In this document: positions 13,399-17,854 of the stretch, one piece after another | Numbering within the stretch: the first letter of the stretch is position 1 | Layout: the number at the start of each line of letters is the position of its first letter | Assembly: GCA_036375215.1 (NCBI GenBank) | Contig: DASUSH010000109.1 | Coordinates: forward strand, 1 to 17,854 | Length of the DNA stretch: 17,854 bases | Reading direction: 5' to 3' | DNA from: DASUSH01 sp036375215 | GTDB lineage: Bacteria > Actinomycetota > Thermoleophilia > Solirubrobacterales > 70-9 | Made by a program: the position numbers and the translations under genes | Notes under the pieces: model-generated | Database searches by the model: none | Told to the model about the DNA's origin: nothing | The model's input: only the letters and a program-made list of their open reading frames with translations

Positions 13399-13469
13399 CC
13401 GACCTGTCCCTTTGGGGTCAGACCCCTCAGGTGGCAGGCCGACCTGTCCCTTTGGGGTCAGACCCCTCA
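13399..13469. repeat. Tandem 31-bp direct repeat with internal palindrome
   Basis: Two exact 31-bp copies (13399-13429 and 13439-13469) are separated by 9 bp, giving a 40-bp period. Each contains the palindrome GGGGTC-A-GACCCC (13414-13426 and 13454-13466) and an alternative CCC-TTT-GGG stem. They lie between two convergent genes. Copy 2 encodes the C-terminal tail of the FAD oxidase and copy 1 provides its TGA stop. It could be a REP-like element or a bidirectional terminator, though no T run follows. Confidence 0.9.
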
Positions 13470-15079
13470 AGCAGCTTGCCCGGGTTCATGATCCCGGCCG
13501 GGTCGAGGCGGTCCTTCACGGCCCGGAGCGCCTCGAGCCCCACGGCGCCGACCTCGGCCTCCATGTAGGGGGCGTGGTCGCGGCCGACCGCGTGGTGGTG
13601 GGTGATCGTGGCGCCGGTGGCGACGATCGCGTCGCACGCCGCGGCCTTCGCGGCGCGCCACTGCTCGATCTCCTCGCCGCGGCGGCCGGGCGCGACGAAC
13701 GTGAAGTAGAGGGAGGCGCCGTCGCGGTAGACGTGGGAGATGTGGCACCAGACCATCCCGGGCGTGCCCTGGGCCTCCAGCGAGGCGCTCAGCGCACCTC
13801 GAACGGCCTCGTAGGTCTGCGACAGGCGCGACCAGGTCTGCGACGTCTCCAGGGTCTCGACCAGGTAGCCGAGGTCCATGAGCTCGTCGCGCAGATACGG
13901 GCCCTCGTAGCGGCCGCGCTTCCAGGACTCGCCGCCGCGGGTGCCGAGCGAGATCGCGCCGCCGCGGCGCAGGGTCGTGACGCCGACGGCCCGGCGGCGC
14001 TCGACCGCGAGCGGCTCGCCCTCCCAGCCGGCGATCACGATGCAGCCGTCGCGCCGGCCGCGCAGGCCGAGGTACGCGCCGAGGGCCTTGTGCCCGGCGC
14101 CGCCGCCCGCCAGCGAGAGCGAGACCTCGGTCTCGGTCTCGTCGGAGAGGCGCAGCACGTCGGGCATCGCGCCGGCCTGGGCGAGCTCGCGGAAGATCTC
14201 CGCGCCCGCCTCGAAGCTCGGCGCGATCCAGGCCTCGTAGCGCGACGCCTCGGGGGCGGGCCGGACCCGCACGGTGACGCTCGTGATCACCCCGAGGACG
14301 CCCTCGGAACCGAGTGCGAGCTCGCGGAGCGCCGGGCCCGCCGCGGTGTGCGGGGTCCTCAGGGTGCTGAGCTCGCCCGCCGGGGTCGCCATCCGCAGCG
14401 AGGTGACGACCTCGTCGAACCGCCCGTAGCCGCACGACGCCTGGCCCGCCGAGCGCGTCGCGGCGAAGCCGCCGATCGTCGCGTACTCGAACGACTGCGG
14501 GAAGTGACCCAGGGTGAGGCCGTGCCCGCCCAGCGCCGACTCCGCCTGCGGGCCGCGTAGGCCGGGGCCGAGCTCCGCGGTGAGCGATGCCCGGTCGACC
14601 CGGACCCCGCACATCCGGCGCAGGTCGAGGCTGACGACGGCGCGGTGGTCCCCGCGCAGGGCCTCCACGCCGCCGACCACGCTCGTGCCGCCGCCGAAGG
14701 GCACCACGGCGACGCCCTCGCGGCCACAGGCCTCGATCACGGCGACGACCCCGTCCGCGTCGGCGGGCGTGATCACGGCGTCTGGGGCGGTTTCGAGCTG
14801 GCCGGCGCGCAGGCGGACGAGGTCGACGTAGCCGCGGCCGTAAGCGTTCGCGATCCGGTCCTCCCGCTCGGTGCTGGCGCTGTCCGAACCGGCGGCCTCG
14901 AGCACGGCCGCGGGCACCGAGCGCCGCCGCTTCACCTTCACGTCGGCCAGCTCGACGGGCGGGGTCGGGTCGGCCGGCCCGAGCCGCTCGTGCAGCACCG
15001 CCCGCGCCGAGTCTGGGATTTGGAGCCGCCTGTCGGGCTCCCCCCAGCCGCACCATTTCATCCGCGGCGCCGGGCTCAT
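13427..15079 (-). CDS. FAD-binding oxidase, alkyl-DHAP synthase-like
   Basis: A 550-residue protein starting MSPAPRMKWCGWGEPDRRLQ. It has a PCMH-type FAD-binding domain (VVPFGGGTSVVGGVEAL; QSFEYATIGGFAATRSAGQA; LGSEGVLGVITSVTVRV) and a C-terminal cap ending HHHAVGRDHAPYMEAEVG, then LDPAGIMNPGKLL. The KWWGWG-type start, the ATRSAGxxxxxYG block and the His triplet are those of alkyldihydroxyacetonephosphate synthase (AGPS), which makes ether lipids by exchanging an acyl for an alkyl chain. Many bacterial relatives act on other substrates, so ether lipid synthesis is only a possibility. The start overlaps the SRPBCC stop (ATGA). The last 13 residues (EGSDPKGTGRPAT) after NPGKLL come from the tandem repeat and are not part of the family. 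Confidence 0.87.
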   Translation of the reverse strand: MSPAPRMKWCGWGEPDRRLQIPDSARAVLHERLGPADPTPPVELADVKVKRRRSVPAAVLEAAGSDSASTEREDRIANAYGRGYVDLVRLRAGQLETAPDAVITPADADGVVAVIEACGREGVAVVPFGGGTSVVGGVEALRGDHRAVVSLDLRRMCGVRVDRASLTAELGPGLRGPQAESALGGHGLTLGHFPQSFEYATIGGFAATRSAGQASCGYGRFDEVVTSLRMATPAGELSTLRTPHTAAGPALRELALGSEGVLGVITSVTVRVRPAPEASRYEAWIAPSFEAGAEIFRELAQAGAMPDVLRLSDETETEVSLSLAGGGAGHKALGAYLGLRGRRDGCIVIAGWEGEPLAVERRRAVGVTTLRRGGAISLGTRGGESWKRGRYEGPYLRDELMDLGYLVETLETSQTWSRLSQTYEAVRGALSASLEAQGTPGMVWCHISHVYRDGASLYFTFVAPGRRGEEIEQWRAAKAAACDAIVATGATITHHHAVGRDHAPYMEAEVGAVGLEALRAVKDRLDPAGIMNPGKLLEGSDPKGTGRPAT

Positions 15080-15534
15080 GTCAGCGCCGCCTCGATCCCG
15101 TCGAGGGCCGCGTCGAGGTTGCGGCCCGAGCCGCCGCGCATCATCGGCGAGCCCAGGCGGGAGAGGCCGCGCAGCTTTTGCACGCTCCGCAGCGAGACGC
15201 GCGCGCCGTCGTCATCCGCCGGAGCAAGGTCGATCCGCAGGCTCGAGGCGGCGAGGATGCGCTCGAACGGCGATCCCTCGATCTCCTGCTCCCAGACGTA
15301 GCGCTCCTCCTCGGCGGCGCTCACGCAGCGAAAGTCGGCGCGCACCGTGCGGCCCTTCTCGGTCTCCATGACCGCCGTCCAGCGCGCCCGGCGCTCCCCG
15401 GCGCCCGCCCCGCCGACGTCCTCGACGCGCACGCATCGCGGCCACCAGCGCGGCAGGTTGTACGGGTCGGAGACGAGGTCCCAGACGCGCGCCACGGAGG
15501 CGGCGACCACCCGGTGTCTGTTCACCGTCGGCAT
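15076..15534 (-). CDS. SRPBCC (START-like / polyketide cyclase type) protein
   Basis: A 152-residue single-domain protein. VNRHRVVAASVARVWDLVSD followed by PYNLPRWWPRC is the common opening of SRPBCC proteins of the polyketide cyclase/dehydrase and Coq10 type: a first strand, then two helices with a DxxxxPxW turn. Then come beta strands with VRADFRCVSAAEEERYVWEQ and a final long helix, SGRNLDAALDGIEAAL, closing the hydrophobic cavity. Such domains bind lipids, polyketides or other greasy ligands; some are enzymes and some carriers. It has no signal peptide. The stop overlaps the oxidase start by ATGA, so the pair probably works on a related hydrophobic substrate. The ATG follows the MerR stop by about 30 nt without a clear Shine-Dalgarno. 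Confidence 0.78.
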   Translation of the reverse strand: MPTVNRHRVVAASVARVWDLVSDPYNLPRWWPRCVRVEDVGGAGAGERRARWTAVMETEKGRTVRADFRCVSAAEEERYVWEQEIEGSPFERILAASSLRIDLAPADDDGARVSLRSVQKLRGLSRLGSPMMRGGSGRNLDAALDGIEAALT

Positions 15535-15563
15535 CGGCGCCGCGGGGGGCGAGCGGGGCTCGC

Positions 15564-16316
15564 CTACGCCTTCAGCCGGCGCAGGTCGCGCACGAGCAGA
15601 AGGTGCTTGAGGTGGGTGCAGACGGCGGCGAGGCTCTCCAGGTTCTCGACGGCCTCCTTGCGCCGTGCCTGGCTGCGGGAGCGCAGCGCCGGGCCCAGCA
15701 GCTGCTCGAGCAGGGCCGACTCGCGGTCGGCGCTCGTTCGGAAGACGCGCAGGTTGCGCCCGGCGACCCCGAAGCGGGCGAGCTCGCCGGCGGCGCGGAC
15801 GATCTCGACGTCGGTCTCGTCGTAGATCCGGACGCCGTCGCGGCGCTGCGGCTGGACGATCCCGAAGTCCTCGAGCTCGCGCAGGAGCTGCTCGGAGGTG
15901 CCGGTCTCCTCCAGCACCTCGTCCTCGTCGATCGTCGTCGAGTTGGCGTCGACGCTGACCGCGCGCCGCATCTTCGCCGTCGAGGGCCGGCTGTCGCCGC
16001 CGCTCGGCTCGACGCCGGCCGCCAGCTCCTGGCGGATCACGCGCAACGGCAGGAACTCGTCGCGCTGGAGGCGCAGGATCGTGCGCAGCCGCTCGACGTC
16101 GGCCTGGCTGTAGAGGCGGTAGCCGCCCGCCGTGCGCCGCGGCGTGAGCAGCTTCTGGTCCTCGAGGTAGCGGATCTTCGAGATCGAGATGTCCTCGAAC
16201 TCCTGGCTGAGGATCTTGCAGACGGCGCCGATCGTGAGCGCCTTGCGCGGCCGCGAGGCCGAACGCTCGTCGCCCCGGCGTCCGTCTGTCCGCTGTGTGG
16301 CCACGCCCATCCTCAT
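15564..16316 (-). CDS. ftsR: MerR-family regulator, FtsR type
   Basis: A 250-residue MerR-like regulator. The N-terminal winged HTH reads KALTIGAVCKILSQEFEDIS, ISKIRYLEDQKLLTPRRTAG and GYRLYSQADVERLRTILRLQ, then RDEFLPLRVIRQEL. This is nearly the pattern of mycobacterial Rv1828/FtsR, an activator of ftsZ and other cell-division genes in Corynebacterium. After a variable linker (about 120-150), the C-terminal part (DEDEVLEETGTSEQLLRELE, then DFGIVQPQRRDGVRIYDETD) is the second conserved FtsR module, followed by a helical end. Gene order supports the call: in mycobacteria the FtsR gene directly follows garA, and here its ATG overlaps the FHA stop (ATGA). No metal-binding Cys are present, so this is not a metal sensor. 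The targets are probably outside the window. Confidence 0.85.
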   Translation of the reverse strand: MRMGVATQRTDGRRGDERSASRPRKALTIGAVCKILSQEFEDISISKIRYLEDQKLLTPRRTAGGYRLYSQADVERLRTILRLQRDEFLPLRVIRQELAAGVEPSGGDSRPSTAKMRRAVSVDANSTTIDEDEVLEETGTSEQLLRELEDFGIVQPQRRDGVRIYDETDVEIVRAAGELARFGVAGRNLRVFRTSADRESALLEQLLGPALRSRSQARRKEAVENLESLAAVCTHLKHLLLVRDLRRLKA

Positions 16317-16786
16317 CGCTCCAGGTAGCTCAACTTGAACTTGCCGATCTGGATCTCGTCCCCGTCGGCGAGCTTGTGGGACTCGATCCGGCGGCGGTTC
16401 ACGTAGGTGCCGTTCAGGGAGCCGAGGTCGTCGATGTAATAGCCGTCGGCGCGGTGGACGAGCAACGCGTGGTTCCGCGAGACGGTGACGTCGTCGAGGA
16501 AGACCGCGGCGTCCGGGGTGCGCCCGATCGCCATCCGGTCCTGGTCGATCGTGAAGCTCTCGCCCGCCCGCCCGCCGCCCGAGCGGATCACGAGGGCGGC
16601 GCCCGCCTGCTCGACGGCGGCGTCGATGTCGATCGGCTGGAGCTCGCCGGTCTCGTCGACCTTGTAGGTCATCGTCGTGGGCTCTTCGCCCTCGGCCTCG
16701 CCGCGGCCGAGGTATGCGCCGCACTTCTGGCAGTAGTTGGCGCCCTCGGGGTTGACGAAGCCGCACTCGGGGCAGTGAAGAGCCAC
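16313..16786 (-). CDS. garA: Zinc-ribbon FHA protein, GarA/OdhI-like
   Basis: A 157-residue protein. The N-terminus is a zinc ribbon (CPECGFVNPEGANYCQKCG; Cys5, Cys8, Cys19, Cys22). A linker follows with EEPTTMTYKVD, in which Thr37-Thr38 sit where GarA/OdhI carry the ETTS motif phosphorylated by PknB/PknG-type kinases. Residues 75-150 form an FHA domain with all key residues: Gly88-Arg89, Ser103, Asn105-His106 and Asn125-Gly126-Thr127. In GarA, phosphorylation makes the FHA domain bind its own tail and switch off inhibition of 2-oxoglutarate dehydrogenase and glutamate enzymes. The zinc ribbon is not part of mycobacterial GarA. The position next to ftsR, with pgsA upstream, matches the mycobacterial locus. 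It is co-translated with the MerR gene. That it controls 2-oxoglutarate metabolism here is inference. Confidence 0.83.
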   Translation of the reverse strand: MALHCPECGFVNPEGANYCQKCGAYLGRGEAEGEEPTTMTYKVDETGELQPIDIDAAVEQAGAALVIRSGGGRAGESFTIDQDRMAIGRTPDAAVFLDDVTVSRNHALLVHRADGYYIDDLGSLNGTYVNRRRIESHKLADGDEIQIGKFKLSYLER

Positions 16787-16805
16787 GGTTCCCGTCCCCT
16801 CCCCG

Positions 16806-17111
16806 TTACGGCCCCTGCGAGCCGGCGGCCTTCGGGGCGCGCTCCTCGCGCGGGGCGTTGCCGGCGAGGATGTCCGTGAGCGCCTGGACGTCGTCGCCGG
16901 TGATCAGGGTGTCGCCGGCCTCGCGCTTGGAGCGCAGCCGGTTGACGAGCTCGGCGCGCAGGATGTCGATCTTCCCGTGCAGCAGGCGGCGCCGGTACGA
17001 CACCTCGCGCTCCTCGCTCGTCAACTGCGTGATCAGGTCCTTCAGGTCCTGATTGGACATCGAGCCGATGTCGGGGAAGGTCTCCTCCATTGCGCTGGTC
17101 TTCTCGTGCAT
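16806..17111 (-). CDS. RsiG/AmfC-like small helical protein, candidate c-di-GMP binder
   Basis: A 101-residue, mainly helical protein. The central helix pair reads MSNQDLKDLITQLTSEEREV and then SYRRRLLHGKIDILRAELVN. It fits the c-di-GMP signature of RsiG, E(x3)S(x2)R(x3)Q(x3)D, at Glu34, Ser38, Arg41 and Asp49, with His45 in place of Gln. RsiG is the anti-sigma factor that holds sigma-WhiG when c-di-GMP is bound; Rubrobacter has a short single-motif form that works as a homodimer, and this protein is of that size. No sigma-WhiG gene is in the window. Start: ATG 17111 with GGAG four bases upstream; later Met codons at residues 8 and 18 are alternatives. It is 19 nt before the FHA gene and probably heads that operon. 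Confidence 0.68.
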   Translation of the reverse strand: MHEKTSAMEETFPDIGSMSNQDLKDLITQLTSEEREVSYRRRLLHGKIDILRAELVNRLRSKREAGDTLITGDDVQALTDILAGNAPREERAPKAAGSQGP

Positions 17112-17161
17112 GCCGCTCCAGTCAGGCCGGGTGGATTGGTCCTCAGCGTACGCGCCCAGCG

Positions 17162-17167
17162 ACTATA
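17162..17167 (-). promoter_or_regulatory. -10 TATAGT of the RsiG-like / FHA / ftsR operon
   Basis: TATAGT on the minus strand in the 98-bp gap after pgsA is the best TATAAT match in the right-hand block. TCGAAC lies 17 bp further upstream as a weak -35. It would give a leader of about 45 nt before the ATG at 17111, with GGAG as ribosome site. Confidence 0.45.
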
Positions 17168-17209
17168 CCGGGGCTCAGCCGAAGGTTCGACCCGAGGTTG
17201 AAGGTTGGG

Positions 17210-17845
17210 TCAGGCCTTGCGCGGCGAGGTCTCGCGCAGGCGCGCGAACCCGGCCCGCACGTAGAAGAAGCTGGCCGCGATCGCCGCCACGAGCCCGAAG
17301 ACGAAGAGCGCCTCGGGGACCCAGCCCGAGACCGCGAGCGCGAAGAAGATGCCGCCCATGACGAAGAAGACGCCGATCCGGCCGAGCCAGTTGATCTCGA
17401 TGTCGATGCCCCGGTTGAGGCCGGCTTGCGCGATCGCGAGCGTCACCACCTCGCGGGCGACGACGATCGCGAGGCCCCACTTCGGGAGCAGGTCGAAGTG
17501 CCAGCAGACGGCGCAGCCGGAGAGCACCGTGAGCCGGTCGATGATCGGGTCCAGGAGCGCGCCCATGCGGCTGTACTGGCCGGTGGCGCGGGCCAGAAAC
17601 CCGTCGACGAAGTCCCCGACCGCGATCAGCCAGAAGACCGCCGCTGACCAGAAGCTCCGCCCGTCGCCGGACTCGAAAGCCAGGTAGAGGAAGACCGGGA
17701 GGCCGGCGAGGCGCGCGTAGCCGACCATGTTCGGGATCGTGAACGGGCGCAGGGGCTCGCCGGACCGCGTCTCACGCGGGTCCGGACCGGTCCGGTCGAT
17801 GCCGAACAGGCGCCGCCTGGTCAGCTCAAGGCGCGTCTCGGCCAT
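17210..17845 (-). CDS. pgsA: CDP-alcohol phosphatidyltransferase (PgsA-like)
   Basis: A 211-residue integral membrane enzyme with about six helices. The family active site D(x2)DG(x2)AR(x8)G(x3)D(x3)D is present without a mismatch: GDFVDGFLARATGQYSRMGA then LLDPIIDRL. These acidic residues bind the divalent metal and the CDP-diacylglycerol donor. The product is most likely phosphatidylglycerophosphate (PgsA type), because the closest gene-order match is mycobacterial pgsA2 upstream of garA and ftsR, but other polar acceptors (inositol phosphate, alcohols) use the same motif. The N-terminal ~35 residues are polar and basic, before PFTIPNMVGYARL. ATG at 17845 is the first start seen; only nine bases of upstream sequence are in the window, so an earlier start is not excluded. 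Confidence 0.88.
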   Translation of the reverse strand: MAETRLELTRRRLFGIDRTGPDPRETRSGEPLRPFTIPNMVGYARLAGLPVFLYLAFESGDGRSFWSAAVFWLIAVGDFVDGFLARATGQYSRMGALLDPIIDRLTVLSGCAVCWHFDLLPKWGLAIVVAREVVTLAIAQAGLNRGIDIEINWLGRIGVFFVMGGIFFALAVSGWVPEALFVFGLVAAIAASFFYVRAGFARLRETSPRKA

Positions 17846-17854
17846 GCCTTAATT

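Noticed and set aside
13399..13469. A CRISPR array, because of two identical 31-bp units.
   Set aside because: Only two units, a 9-bp spacer, and no cas genes; a tandem REP-like repeat fits better.
17181..17212. A terminator after pgsA formed by GACCC ... GGGTC.
   Set aside because: Only a 5-bp stem with a 13-nt loop and no T run; not convincing as an intrinsic terminator.

Overview
This 17.9 kb window is very GC-rich and codes densely on both strands. It looks like the chromosome of a high-GC actinobacterium, most likely a Thermoleophilia lineage (Solirubrobacterales or Gaiellales type). The reasons are the PgsA / GarA-like FHA / FtsR-type MerR cluster, an RsiG-like small protein, a WS/DGAT acyltransferase, strong G/C bias at third codon positions, and many starts that have a -10-like hexamer but no Shine-Dalgarno. 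The lineage call is by character only; no search was run. There is no tRNA, rRNA, CRISPR, insertion sequence or phage gene.

Layout, left to right. The window opens with the 3' end of a DinB-type polymerase gene, then a WS/DGAT wax ester/triacylglycerol synthase. Next is a cyclic di-GMP-I (GEMM-I) riboswitch (1811-1890) directly in front of the Shine-Dalgarno of a small secreted protein, closed by a strong terminator. A YdjC/ChbG-type deacetylase (minus) faces away from a glnK-amtB operon (plus). amtB meets a SprT-like metalloprotease (minus) at a shared CTAG. Then come a remnant of a two-helix K+ channel, a small two-helix membrane protein, a membrane-anchored GH3 enzyme and nadE (all plus). 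nadE meets a CPA1 antiporter (minus) at a second shared CTAG. The antiporter ends a minus-strand operon of MMPL-like protein, hotdog thioesterase and antiporter. Divergent from it is an HTH / anti-sigma-like / transmembrane / RskA-like fusion protein. A tandem 31-bp repeat (13399-13469) separates that gene from the right-hand minus-strand block: pgsA, an RsiG-like c-di-GMP-binding candidate, a zinc-ribbon FHA protein with a GarA-type TT motif, an FtsR-type MerR regulator, an SRPBCC protein and an AGPS-like FAD oxidase.

The most interesting themes are as follows. (1) c-di-GMP appears twice, by independent mechanisms: a riboswitch on a secreted protein of unknown function, and an RsiG-like protein placed between phospholipid synthesis and the FHA/FtsR genes. 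(2) The ammonium module is variant: Amt has Glu at the first twin-His position and Phe at the Trp148 position, and its PII partner lacks Tyr51. (3) One protein joins a sigma-region-4-like HTH to a membrane anchor and an RskA-like outer domain. (4) A tandem palindromic repeat supplies the C-terminal tail and stop codon of the oxidase gene.
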